Of a DNA stretch of 25,513 bases, positions 7,989 to 16,213 are shown one piece after another. The DNA is from Candidatus Helarchaeota archaeon (GTDB taxonomy: Archaea > Asgardarchaeota > Lokiarchaeia > Helarchaeales > HEL-GB-A). The stretch is from assembly GCA_016840125.1 (NCBI GenBank), contig JAEOSY010000190.1, positions 1 through 25,513 on the forward strand, written 5' to 3'. The notes beneath the pieces were generated by a model. That model was not told the DNA's origin and ran no database searches. It saw only the letters and a list, made by a program, of their open reading frames with translations. The translations under genes and the position numbers were made by a program. Position 1 is the stretch's first letter. The number at the start of each line of letters is the position of its first letter.

Positions 7989-9635
7989 ATGGCTGATGTT
8001 ATTTATAATACTATTTCCATCTGTCCAGAGTGTCACCAACGCATCTCGGCTGACTATATTGAGGAAGATGGGCAAGTTTTCATGACGAAAGAGTGTAAAG
8101 ATCATGGAAAGTATAAGGATCTCGTATCCATTAATGCGAAGCATTTTCGCTGGATTCAACAATATAAAATGGACTCCGAAGCGAAGATGTGCACAACCCA
8201 AACGCAGATTGATAAGGGTTGTCCTTTGGATTGTGGGATTTGTGATCATCACAAATCTGCACCCGCAATCGCTATAGTAGACATTACTTACCGTTGCAAT
8301 CTTAAATGTCCAATCTGTTACGCTGCCGCTGTCAATGAGCGCGGCAAAAACATCGAACCGACTGTTGACGAACTCTACCAGATCTACAAACATTTCCGGG
8401 AAATCAAGCCGACCCCACCAGTGTGCGCTATGTACGCAGGGGGCGAGCCCACCGTTCGCGACGACTTCCCTGAAATTCTTGCGATGACCCGTGATTTAGG
8501 GTACATCCAGCGGCAAGTCGCATCGAACGGGATCCGCTTCGCGAAGGACATAAACTACCTTCAAGATTGTGTTGACTCCGGTATGAACGCGATCTATCTA
8601 CAATTTGACGGAGTTGGCGATGAAGTCTACCAAAAGACCCGGAATGCAAAGCTCTGGAACCTGAAGCAGAAAGTAATTGAGAACTGTCGGGAAATTGACT
8701 TCCCAAATGTCTGTCTCGTCCCTACCATTGCCAAAGGTGTCAACGACGATCAGATCGGGAATATCATAGATTTCGCGATTGACAACATAGACATTATTTC
8801 AGTGATTAGCTTCCAACCCGTGAGTCTGTGCGGACGCGTCTCTGATGAAGAGCGGATGAATCTACGGATAACAAGTTCGCACGTGATGAAACGAGTCAAT
8901 GAGTATACAAATGGGGAGAGCGGATGGATGTATCCGATGGTCGCTTTGGATAAATTTGCCAAAGTCGGCGCTTGGATGACTGGGGTAAATGAGGAACTGG
9001 AATTAACTTGCCACCCTAATTGCGGCTTCGGTACCTTCCTGTTTGTCGATCCCAAGACAAAAAAATTCAAAGATGTCACCAAACTCTTCAAAGTTCCGCA
9101 ATTCCTTAAAGTCAGTGACAAATGGTACAAAAAGATGTTGGCAAAACGACAGGGGAAAAAGAAAAAGTACAGCGAAGTTTTTAATTTCGGACTCATTAGT
9201 CGCACCCTTGGGGGTCTTTTAGACCGTGCCGAGGACGGCATCGATAAAGCCCGATTCGTAGCAGAAATCCTTTCAACGTTACGAATCCCCCTAGACGATC
9301 TTGGGCATTTCACAGAACGCGCTCGATTAGTCATCAATACGATGCTCAATAGCAGTCGGGATAGCAGTGCCAACTGGCTTACGAAGGGGAACAACCTCCT
9401 AGTAGCCATGATGCACTTCCAAGACGGCTACAATATGGATTTAGAGCGTGCCTCACGCTGTCTCGTCCATTATGGGTACGTCGATCCCGTAACAAAAACC
9501 GTCAAAGCAGTACCATTCTGCCCGATGAACACTATCCACCGTGAGCGCATTGAGAATGAGCTCCTGATGGCACAGGCTGTGAGCAAGGAAGAAAAAGAAG
9601 AAAAACCGGTTCCCGAAATTTACACCGGCAGTTAA
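7989..9635 (+). CDS. Radical SAM protein of the tetraether lipid synthase (Tes/MJ0619-like) type
   Basis: A 548-residue radical SAM enzyme. The N-terminal metal site (ISICPECH, then KECKDHGKY) lies at about residues 10-41, with a Cys-rich GCPLDCGICDHH at 77-88. The radical SAM motif CNLKCPIC follows at 103-110 (three Cys for the 4Fe-4S cluster), and then AGGEPTVRDD (about 150-159). A later Cys cluster (CHPNCGFG, about 341-348) and Cys511 complete the pattern. This order of motifs and the length match the archaeal family to which Tes belongs, the enzyme that joins two archaeol lipids through sp3 carbons to form the membrane-spanning tetraether. Several paralogs of that family have no known job, so Tes activity is likely but not certain. 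A TTG at 7980 is also in frame; ATG 7989 fits the conserved N-terminus. It stands alone and ends in T-tracts, convergent with the GTPase gene. Confidence 0.88.
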   Translation: MADVIYNTISICPECHQRISADYIEEDGQVFMTKECKDHGKYKDLVSINAKHFRWIQQYKMDSEAKMCTTQTQIDKGCPLDCGICDHHKSAPAIAIVDITYRCNLKCPICYAAAVNERGKNIEPTVDELYQIYKHFREIKPTPPVCAMYAGGEPTVRDDFPEILAMTRDLGYIQRQVASNGIRFAKDINYLQDCVDSGMNAIYLQFDGVGDEVYQKTRNAKLWNLKQKVIENCREIDFPNVCLVPTIAKGVNDDQIGNIIDFAIDNIDIISVISFQPVSLCGRVSDEERMNLRITSSHVMKRVNEYTNGESGWMYPMVALDKFAKVGAWMTGVNEELELTCHPNCGFGTFLFVDPKTKKFKDVTKLFKVPQFLKVSDKWYKKMLAKRQGKKKKYSEVFNFGLISRTLGGLLDRAEDGIDKARFVAEILSTLRIPLDDLGHFTERARLVINTMLNSSRDSSANWLTKGNNLLVAMMHFQDGYNMDLERASRCLVHYGYVDPVTKTVKAVPFCPMNTIHRERIENELLMAQAVSKEEKEEKPVPEIYTGS

Positions 9636-9640
9636 CTTTC

Positions 9641-9674
9641 CACTTTTTTTCTCTCTATATTAATCCCTTTTTTT
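9641..9674 (+). terminator. T-tract terminator after the radical SAM gene
   Basis: Two runs of seven T (9644-9650 and 9668-9674) follow the stop codon within 40 bp, typical of archaeal intrinsic termination. The second run overlaps the end of the convergent GTPase gene. Confidence 0.55.
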
Positions 9675-10590
9675 ATAAGACATATTTTATGAGATTAAAG
9701 ATATCCTTCGTAAACACGGGGAGCAAGTCATTAATTCGCTGGAAATCCTCGACTTTTTTCGTGAAAAATATCAAATAAAAGCCGGTTTTCAGGTAATCAA
9801 GATGTTTAAAGAAGAGCCACTGTCCACTCATCTCAACTTCAATTGTATCTGGAGCGATGAGATCATATTCTCGAAGCTTCTCCGCCATGTTAGCGAAATA
9901 TGGACCACAGATCCGGCAAATGTTTCTGCTAGTTTCGTCCTTGTAGGCTTCTGCGATGAGGAGCACATTTTCATCAAGGAGCATAATGGCAGAGCTTTGC
10001 GTTTGTTTCATGAAATCGCGAAGGACTTCCTGTACAATCTCACCCTTTGGGAGGACTTTCAGGATCCCAGCCACAAAGGCACGGCTGAGTAATTCGAAAT
10101 CGAAGATACTACTTTCATAGAACGTGATTTGCACCGTTTTCGCCAATTCTGAGAATAAGGATTTGAGTGTCTCGATTTTTTCTTGCATCTCCGGAAAATC
10201 TCTTAAATACGGGTCAACTTTATGGAGTAAAACTTGGATATACGGGTAATTCTCCGGGTTGATTCTCTCAAAAACTTCTAGGATGCTCAGAAAGTACTCG
10301 ACTGATTCTGTGAAGCGTTTTGTATCCTGAATATCAATAATATAATAAAGGACGTCGGTTCCCCTGAAATATTGATCTCGCTCGAGGTACTCATCCCGAT
10401 ATTGTTTTTGACCACCCAAATCCCAAATTTTAATAGGAAGCCCCAAGATATTGAAGTCTGTCCGAGTAAATCGAATGGTGGGTTTAAGACTGGCAATCTG
10501 CGCAAATTTTCCCTCTAGTGTATATAATATCGACGTTTTACCGCTGTTATCTAACCCAACAAAGATAATTTTTAGAACCTGCTCACTCAT
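9673..10590 (-). CDS. Rag/Gtr-like small GTPase with C-terminal roadblock-like domain
   Basis: A 305-residue protein with a Ras-superfamily G domain at about 1-183 and a second domain at about 185-305. Nucleotide motifs are complete: G1 GLDNSGKT (12-19), G2 Thr38, G3 WDLGGQ (56-61, with catalytic-type Gln61), G4 HKVD (123-126) and G5 ESSIFD (159-164). G4 with His in place of Asn, and the SIFD-type G5 leading into LSRAFVAGILKVLP, are marks of eukaryotic RagA/Gtr1. The C-terminal domain (SSAIMLLDENVLLIAEAY onward) resembles the Rag roadblock dimerisation domain in position and pattern. The P-loop and DLGGQ are also Arf-like, so the protein mixes features. It has no Gly2 for myristoylation and no lipidation Cys. 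Rag GTPases act as dimers at endomembranes in nutrient signalling; here the role is unknown. The neighbours give no operon context. Confidence 0.9.
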   Translation of the reverse strand: MSEQVLKIIFVGLDNSGKTSILYTLEGKFAQIASLKPTIRFTRTDFNILGLPIKIWDLGGQKQYRDEYLERDQYFRGTDVLYYIIDIQDTKRFTESVEYFLSILEVFERINPENYPYIQVLLHKVDPYLRDFPEMQEKIETLKSLFSELAKTVQITFYESSIFDFELLSRAFVAGILKVLPKGEIVQEVLRDFMKQTQSSAIMLLDENVLLIAEAYKDETSRNICRICGPYFANMAEKLREYDLIAPDTIEVEMSGQWLFFKHLDYLKTGFYLIFFTKKVEDFQRINDLLPVFTKDIFNLIKYVL

Positions 10591-10685
10591 TTTTAATCAA
10601 ACTCACTCAATTATTCAACCCGAACGGGATTCACGAAACCCTAAGTACACCTAGAATTAAACCAATTAAGGTGAATTCCTTTTTA

Positions 10686-10699
10686 AATTCTCTAGAATT
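10686..10699. promoter_or_regulatory. Inverted repeat AATTCT-CT-AGAATT upstream of trxB
   Basis: A 6-bp inverted repeat with a 2-bp centre. Its right part, CTAGAATTAA (10692-10701), recurs exactly at 10651-10660, 41 bp upstream. Both lie in the 180-bp divergent region between the GTPase and thioredoxin reductase genes and could be regulator sites. The DNA is AT-rich, so chance is possible. Confidence 0.3.
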
Positions 10700-10710
10700 A
10701 ATTAATAAAG

Positions 10711-10717
10711 GTATAAG
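10711..10717 (+). promoter_or_regulatory. TATA-like promoter of trxB
   Basis: GTATAAG lies about 27 bp before 10741, predicting a transcript start near 10740. That leaves a leader of about 30 nt carrying GGAGG (10758-10762) before the ATG at 10771. Confidence 0.4.
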
Positions 10718-10770
10718 TTGTGGTTGGATTTCGTGCGTAATTGGATGAAAATGAGACGGAGGCTGAATTT

Positions 10771-11721
10771 ATGGCTAATGAGTATGATTTAATAATTATA
10801 GGCGCCGGGGCCGCAGGATTAACAGCAGGAATTTATGCAGGTCGCTACGGACTGAAAACTGCCCTTTTAGAAAAGCTCCTCGCAGGCGGTGAACTTGCCC
10901 TCACACCATTAATCGAAAATTACCCTGGTTACAAAGCAATAGCGGGTCCTGAATTAGTCGATCTCATGAAAGAGCATGCTGAGGTCGCTGGAGCTGAAGT
11001 CATTGAAATGGAAGAAGTTGTTGATATCAAGAAGGAAAAGGGCAGATTCCATATTCTCACGGCTTCAGAAACCGAATTCACGGCTAAAGCTATTATATTG
11101 ACTGTGGGATCCGAGCCACGCAAGTTAGAAGTCCCTGGCGAAGAAGAATTCACGGGACGAGGTGTTTCCTATTGTGCAATGTGTGATGCTCCGTTCTTTA
11201 AGCAGAAAAAAGTTATTGTGGTTGGTGGGGGGAATACGGCGGTCGTCAGCGCGAAGTATCTCTCAGATTTGGGTTCCGATGTTAGTCTCGTTCATCGCCG
11301 ATCAACTACTCGCGGTGAAGAGACCATCAAGCAGGATTTAATAAAGCAAAATGTTAAGTTTTACTGGAATACAGTGGTGAAGGGAATCAAAGGGGAAAAT
11401 AAAGTTCATAAAGTGACCCTCGAAACTCAAGGAGCGATAACAGATGTGGAAACTGATGGGATTTTTATACACATCGGTGACGTTCCCACTAACGAATTAG
11501 CCAAGAAACTCGGGTTAGAGCTCGATGCGAAAGGTTTTGTTATTGTCAACAAAAATGCGGAGACAAATTTGAAGGGAGTTTTCGCCGCAGGAGATATCAC
11601 TGGTGGTATCTTACAGGTTTCAACAGCTGTGGGTGAGGGGACGATTGCAGCGGTCAACGCCTACCTCTACTTAAAAGGGGGCTGGTACGGTGATGAAGAC
11701 GCCAAAGAATGGAGTGATTGA
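10771..11721 (+). CDS. trxB: Thioredoxin reductase (NADPH, FAD)
   Basis: A 316-residue low-molecular-weight thioredoxin reductase, of normal length. It has an FAD-binding GAGAAG (about 11-16) at the N-terminus, the redox-active CAMC at 135-138, a second Rossmann motif GGGNTA (about 152-157), and HRRSTTRGEE (about 175-184), whose basic residues favour NADPH. The FAD-contacting FAAGDITGG lies near 271-279. It passes electrons from NADPH to thioredoxin or a glutaredoxin-like partner; no thioredoxin gene is in the window. A TTG at 10741 extends the frame by ten codons, but GGAGG at 10758-10762 sits within that extension at an ideal 8 nt from ATG 10771, so I use the ATG. The last 12 codons recur as a relic at 17413-17448. 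Confidence 0.95.
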   Translation: MANEYDLIIIGAGAAGLTAGIYAGRYGLKTALLEKLLAGGELALTPLIENYPGYKAIAGPELVDLMKEHAEVAGAEVIEMEEVVDIKKEKGRFHILTASETEFTAKAIILTVGSEPRKLEVPGEEEFTGRGVSYCAMCDAPFFKQKKVIVVGGGNTAVVSAKYLSDLGSDVSLVHRRSTTRGEETIKQDLIKQNVKFYWNTVVKGIKGENKVHKVTLETQGAITDVETDGIFIHIGDVPTNELAKKLGLELDAKGFVIVNKNAETNLKGVFAAGDITGGILQVSTAVGEGTIAAVNAYLYLKGGWYGDEDAKEWSD

Positions 11722-11893
11722 AGCCTCTACCTTGTAAATTTTACTCTTCTCATTCATGTTAATCCCTTAAAAATCCATTTCCAATTTTTCTTGTTCCAAA
11801 AGGATATAAGGAGGAAACTACAGAATAATACTTGACTATTCCCTATGGAGGCTTGATGGTGGGATTAGTCTAAACATGCAGGTGAAGGGACGA

Positions 11894-13090
11894 ATGGCGT
11901 TTGATCCTAATTATTTAAGCAAACCCCAGAAAAAAGTCGCACAGCACGCGATAAAATCAGTTGAAAAGAACCTAAAATTTGGAAAACCAACTTCTTCCAT
12001 CCTCGGTCTGAATCCCTATTATGGCGTGCAAGAGTTAGAGGAAGCCGATGGGGTGGAGATTAAATTTGAATCCAAGGAGCTGGAAAATGAGATTAAACTC
12101 ATCCGAACTTATGCGGATCAATATGTTAAAGTGGTTTTTAAATTTGAAGAAACATTGAAAGAGCTTGTCCTCCTCTCCACTACTCATCCCCATGAGCAAT
12201 ACAATGCCCTTCACTATCTATGGAGTGGCGTGATCGATTTCCCAATCTCGGATCAATTCGTTTTTGGACGAATAGCTCCCAATCTTGTACCTTCCTTTAG
12301 AACCGGGACCTATTGTTTTGTCCCTTTTGAAATAGTAGTACCCGAGATTCAAGAGCAACTGGATCGTGTCATCCGTGATACTCACGTCGAAGATTTTTTA
12401 GATTCAATCACAAAAGGCGATGGACATTCTATCATTTTCAACAAACTTAGAGATAACTGGGAGCTTCTAGAGCGAATGAGAGGTATGCCCAAACAAATAG
12501 AAACTAGAGCCTCGATGGGCAATGAAGTTATCGATGAGTTCAACAAGAATCCATCATTAAGAAAAATCCTGAGCCACATTGGGCATCTTGGAAGTACAGT
12601 AATACGTGCCTTATTTATATCTAGAATTGTGGATATCCTGCGTATTATGCCTGACATGAAATTCCGTTTTATTGGGGCAAAAGCCAAAGCAAAATTTGCA
12701 GGTCTCGGTGTTTTATCGGTGGCTGCAGTTGCGATGAATCCCGCAGCTGCCGGACTCGCCGCAGGGGCGGCCAGAAAAGAGTTTATGCAAGCCGAACAGA
12801 TCATTGAATTCAATCGGGTGGAAATTTCAGACGCCTTTACAGGGTCCAATAAGAACATCTTCACACTTATGAATGTGAGCCCGCCCACCATTGGGACTCC
12901 TGAATGTAATTTACGGTTAGGTCCTCCTAACCTCCGCAATAAAAAGGAACGCACCGAAATGGATATCTCTCTGCTCGGTATCCCCGGAAATTTTGTGAGC
13001 CTACTCCAGATGGCGAACTATTCTGAGGTTCATGATCCCTCTCTGAAGGCCTTTAATCTGTTGATTAATGAGTTGTATAAAATTTCTTAA
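11894..13090 (+). CDS. Protein of unknown function with an Ala/Gly-rich hydrophobic segment
   Basis: I do not recognise this 398-residue protein. The N-terminal half is soluble, with alternating helices and strands, and has an NPYYGVQELEEADG patch (about 40-53). A hydrophobic stretch rich in Ala and Gly (about 267-293, AKFAGLGVLSVAAVAMNPAA and on) could be a membrane hairpin or a buried glycine-zipper helix. The last 100 residues are again soluble, with VSPPTIGTPECNLRLGPP near 328-345. No catalytic motif, metal site or signal peptide is visible. The start is ATG 11894, because AGGTGA (11880-11885) precedes it by 8 nt; an in-frame ATG at 11876 contains that site. Its stop codon abuts the stop of the convergent beta-helix gene with no gap. 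The coding call is firm; the function is open. Confidence 0.8.
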   Translation: MAFDPNYLSKPQKKVAQHAIKSVEKNLKFGKPTSSILGLNPYYGVQELEEADGVEIKFESKELENEIKLIRTYADQYVKVVFKFEETLKELVLLSTTHPHEQYNALHYLWSGVIDFPISDQFVFGRIAPNLVPSFRTGTYCFVPFEIVVPEIQEQLDRVIRDTHVEDFLDSITKGDGHSIIFNKLRDNWELLERMRGMPKQIETRASMGNEVIDEFNKNPSLRKILSHIGHLGSTVIRALFISRIVDILRIMPDMKFRFIGAKAKAKFAGLGVLSVAAVAMNPAAAGLAAGAARKEFMQAEQIIEFNRVEISDAFTGSNKNIFTLMNVSPPTIGTPECNLRLGPPNLRNKKERTEMDISLLGIPGNFVSLLQMANYSEVHDPSLKAFNLLINELYKIS

Positions 13091-14608
13091 TTATTTTTCA
13101 CTTGTTTTTAAGGGCTTGACTAGATAGATTACGATTATAAACCCTAGGAAGACAAAGAGCCAATCAAAGCCTGGGATATAATCCTCAGCTATGTTTTGAC
13201 AGGTGTTGTCTTGAATTGTGTTTCCCCAACACTGGAATTCTGAAATGCATGCGTCACAATCCGTAATGAAATTGCCTATTACATAATTATTATTAGAGAA
13301 TTCTTGGAGTCTGATTCCTATAGGACTCATGGATACATTATTATTAAGAATGTGGTTGGAAAGGCTATGGTCACCACATCGAATCCCCTCCCATGAGCTA
13401 TTGGATATAACATTACTAATGTACTGATTTTGATGAGAGTTCCAGTTATTAATGCCCAACCGATTATGCCGGATTGTATTTTGGGCAATATAGTTATTAT
13501 CGCTTGAAAAGCGAACTGAAATCCCAGTCCAAAGGTTAGATGAAATCGAATTATTGAGAATGGTATTGCTTTTCGAACCCCCTAACATAATTCCATAATC
13601 CCCTGAACTCATGGTGTTATTGACGAGCGTATTATTATTTGAATCATCCAAATCTATTCCTATTTCGGTATACTGCATCGCTATATTGTTTGAAATATTA
13701 TTAAAGTTCGAATATTTTAAAAAAATTCCATAGGATGATTCAACAACACTATTATTATCAATCAGATTATGATTTGAGTCCAGCAGGTTGATATTAAAAC
13801 CATCATTAGCCTTCACTGAATTATTGAGCAATTTTGAGGTATTTACATTCTCTAGGAAGATTCCCGCTTTAGCAAGAAGATTAAAGTTGGCAGTATTAGA
13901 AGTTACCCTAAGATAAGTGGAATTAACAGCGTGAATTCCAGCTGAAAAGGTGTTATTGCTGGCGGTATTCCGGGTAACGTTGATGTGGCTAGTTTTATCG
14001 AGTAGAATCCCAGCTGAGAGAAATACATCACTATTATACATCGCAGTATTATTAATCAACCGAAGGTTACTAGAATTATACAAATAAATACCAATGTTAT
14101 TACTATTTGCAGTGTTATTGGTGATAGTAACATTATTAACATCACTGAAATGTATCCCTCTCGCGACGTTTGAAGAGGCACTGTTATTCATGATTAAAAT
14201 TTCTGAAACTGCAGAGGCTCTAATTCCATATACATTACTATTGAATGTGTTGTTGCTAAGGATTCCATGGGAAACATTGTGTAGTCTTACACCAGAAGTT
14301 AAACTAAGTACGGTACAATTTTGAATCAGAAAATAGACCGAGGTATTTTCAATCGAGATTCCAGTCGATGCGCCTGAGTTGATATAATAATTTTCAATTA
14401 TGTATGGATTAGTTTGGTTCCCTGATCCCGGAAACGCTGCGAAGCCACTATCTCCAATAATAGAAATTGGGGCATCTGCTGATTCAATTATGGCGCCCTC
14501 GGAAAATGCATTTATCCTTGTTTTTCCACAATTTATTTGGGTGAGAATGGTAATTGATAAAGTTAAAGCTAATCCAATACTTAAAAGGAGAACTAATCTT
14601 CTTTGCAT
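13091..14608 (-). CDS. NosD-like parallel beta-helix surface protein with PGF-CTERM-like tail (1)
   Basis: A 505-residue secreted protein. Residues 1-27 form a signal peptide (MQRR then a hydrophobic core). Residues 55-465 are repeats of about 22-24 residues of the type GI-L-NSS-N-I-NNT-NSN, the NosD/carbohydrate-binding right-handed beta-helix pattern. The C-terminus has IPGFDW (478-483), a hydrophobic helix (about 483-497) and a Lys-rich end, the layout of archaeal PGF-CTERM sorting tails. The repeats carry very many N-x-S/T sequons, so the protein is probably heavily N-glycosylated. It likely sits on the cell surface, lipid-anchored after tail processing. The role may be adhesion or polysaccharide binding or cleavage; no catalytic residues could be assigned. 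It follows its paralog by 31 bp. Confidence 0.88.
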   Translation of the reverse strand: MQRRLVLLLSIGLALTLSITILTQINCGKTRINAFSEGAIIESADAPISIIGDSGFAAFPGSGNQTNPYIIENYYINSGASTGISIENTSVYFLIQNCTVLSLTSGVRLHNVSHGILSNNTFNSNVYGIRASAVSEILIMNNSASSNVARGIHFSDVNNVTITNNTANSNNIGIYLYNSSNLRLINNTAMYNSDVFLSAGILLDKTSHINVTRNTASNNTFSAGIHAVNSTYLRVTSNTANFNLLAKAGIFLENVNTSKLLNNSVKANDGFNINLLDSNHNLIDNNSVVESSYGIFLKYSNFNNISNNIAMQYTEIGIDLDDSNNNTLVNNTMSSGDYGIMLGGSKSNTILNNSISSNLWTGISVRFSSDNNYIAQNTIRHNRLGINNWNSHQNQYISNVISNSSWEGIRCGDHSLSNHILNNNVSMSPIGIRLQEFSNNNYVIGNFITDCDACISEFQCWGNTIQDNTCQNIAEDYIPGFDWLFVFLGFIIVIYLVKPLKTSEK

Positions 14609-14639
14609 TCTTTACACTCTATTTTTATATTCTAAAAAT

Positions 14640-16019
14640 TTAACCGATCTCTCCGTTCCTCTTTTTTTTAATGGTTAAAAATAGTGCAAATGTTAGTAAA
14701 ATAAAAACCCAATCAAAGCCCGGAATATATTCGCCTGTGATATTTTGACAGTTATTATTTTCGATGACGTTTCTGAAACAGGTTATTTCAGTGATACATG
14801 CTGAATTGTTGATTACTGTGTTCCAAGTAACTGTGTTATCATTCGAGAGCTCCCACAAGGCAATTCCCTTATTATTATGATTACATGTATTGTTATATAT
14901 CGTATTAAAGCAGCTGTGGTCGAAGAGCGAGATCCCGCTATATTGAGTATAGCTCGCCGTATTTTGCGCCACAAAATTATAGCTCGCAGTATGTAAATAA
15001 ATTGCCAAGCGACAGAATAAAACGGTATTCTCCATAACTCTATTATTATCTGAATACCATAATAATAGTCCCACATTTCCTGTAACAGAGGTCACGAGAT
15101 TGTGCGATATATTATTATATGATGAATTAGCTAAGTAAATTCCATTCCAACCCACATGGACTGTATTATTTTCAACTAAATTATAATGTGATAAGTAGAG
15201 CTCGATATTTTCATCTTGATTGCTCTTTGCAGTGTTGTTGAACAGTTTGGAGTGATTTACATTATTTAAAAAAATTCCTTCTTTATAAGAATTAGAGTTG
15301 GCGGTATTAAAAGAGAGAGTGATATTTTCAGAATTGTATACAGAAATTCCATTTGTCCAAATATTATTACTTGCAGTATTCTGAGAAACTGTGCTATGTC
15401 GTGTATTATTTATTCTAATCCCACCAAATGGCCCAAATAAAAATCCCCCATTATTCATTACCGTGTTGTTTATCATTCGAGTATAATTTGAATGAACCAC
15501 ATATAAGCCTATATCATTGCTATTGGCTGTATTATTGGTAATCAAGAGATTAATAGCATTACTTATATCAATTCCATAATCATAATTATTACTCAGACTA
15601 TTATTTATGATTGTGAGATTAGTGCAGTAAGTTGAACTGATTCCAGCTTGATTATTTCTAAGAGTAGTGTTCTCAATTAGTCCATTTGAAACATTATCTA
15701 ATTTGATACCACTATCAAAATTTGTGATAGTACAATTACGGATTATGAAATGAACTGTTGTATTTTCAATCCAAATGCCCGCTGTAATTCCGCTATTAAT
15801 TACATAATTTTCCAGTACATAAGGTTGGTTTTCAGTTCCTACCCCTGGATATGGTACAAAATCACTGTTATTAAATATTTGGATGGGCGGATCAGCTTTA
15901 ATTTTTAAATCCACTGAATTCACAGGAACTGATTCCTGTTGATTGCCTGCTCTTAATAACGTGATTGAAAAAAGTAAAACAAGTATCAAACCCAGGAAAA
16001 CAGGAAATCTCTTTCGCAT
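14640..16019 (-). CDS. NosD-like parallel beta-helix surface protein with PGF-CTERM-like tail (2)
   Basis: A 459-residue paralog of the gene at 13091-14608, upstream of it in the same direction. It has a signal peptide (about 1-25, MRKR plus a hydrophobic core), a linker, then a Pro-Gly-containing lead-in (FVPYPGVGTENQPYVLENY, about 53-71) that matches the paralog (FAAFPGSGNQTNPYIIENY). Beta-helix repeats follow to about residue 425. The tail is IPGFDW (432-437), a hydrophobic helix and a basic end (KKKRNGEIG). N-glycosylation sequons are abundant. The shared tail and lead-in show tandem duplication; the middle repeats have diverged. It is probably the first gene of a two-gene transcript, although an AT-rich box in the 31-bp gap could give the second gene its own start. 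Confidence 0.88.
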   Translation of the reverse strand: MRKRFPVFLGLILVLLFSITLLRAGNQQESVPVNSVDLKIKADPPIQIFNNSDFVPYPGVGTENQPYVLENYVINSGITAGIWIENTTVHFIIRNCTITNFDSGIKLDNVSNGLIENTTLRNNQAGISSTYCTNLTIINNSLSNNYDYGIDISNAINLLITNNTANSNDIGLYVVHSNYTRMINNTVMNNGGFLFGPFGGIRINNTRHSTVSQNTASNNIWTNGISVYNSENITLSFNTANSNSYKEGIFLNNVNHSKLFNNTAKSNQDENIELYLSHYNLVENNTVHVGWNGIYLANSSYNNISHNLVTSVTGNVGLLLWYSDNNRVMENTVLFCRLAIYLHTASYNFVAQNTASYTQYSGISLFDHSCFNTIYNNTCNHNNKGIALWELSNDNTVTWNTVINNSACITEITCFRNVIENNNCQNITGEYIPGFDWVFILLTFALFLTIKKKRNGEIG

Positions 16020-16213
16020 ATTCCATCCATCTCTAAATTGTATTTGTAAATGTGGAACCTGAAATACAAAGGGGGAGATGTATTTCGATTAGTTTTTAAT
16101 AGTTATTGGATCAATTAGGATTTAAATTATGATGTAAAATGGTTGTCCTCAAATAGACGTAAGGATCATTATTGATTAAAAATCAAGCATAAGGTGGATC
16201 GAGGCGAGAGAAG

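Noticed and set aside
7989..10590. The radical SAM gene and the GTPase as a functional pair
   Set aside because: They are convergent, with terminator-like T-tracts between them, so the sequence gives no sign of co-transcription.
11811..11875. Two GGAGG sites and a five-codon ATG micro-ORF (ATG GTG GGA TTA GTC TAA) upstream of the unknown protein
   Set aside because: It could be a leader peptide, but the spacing (4 nt) is short, the peptide is tiny, and nothing else supports translation.
13091..16019. Internal nucleotide repeats in the beta-helix genes considered as a CRISPR-like or satellite array
   Set aside because: The repeats are degenerate, of codon-multiple length and explained by the beta-helix turns (NNT, NSN patterns); there are no identical repeats with unique spacers.
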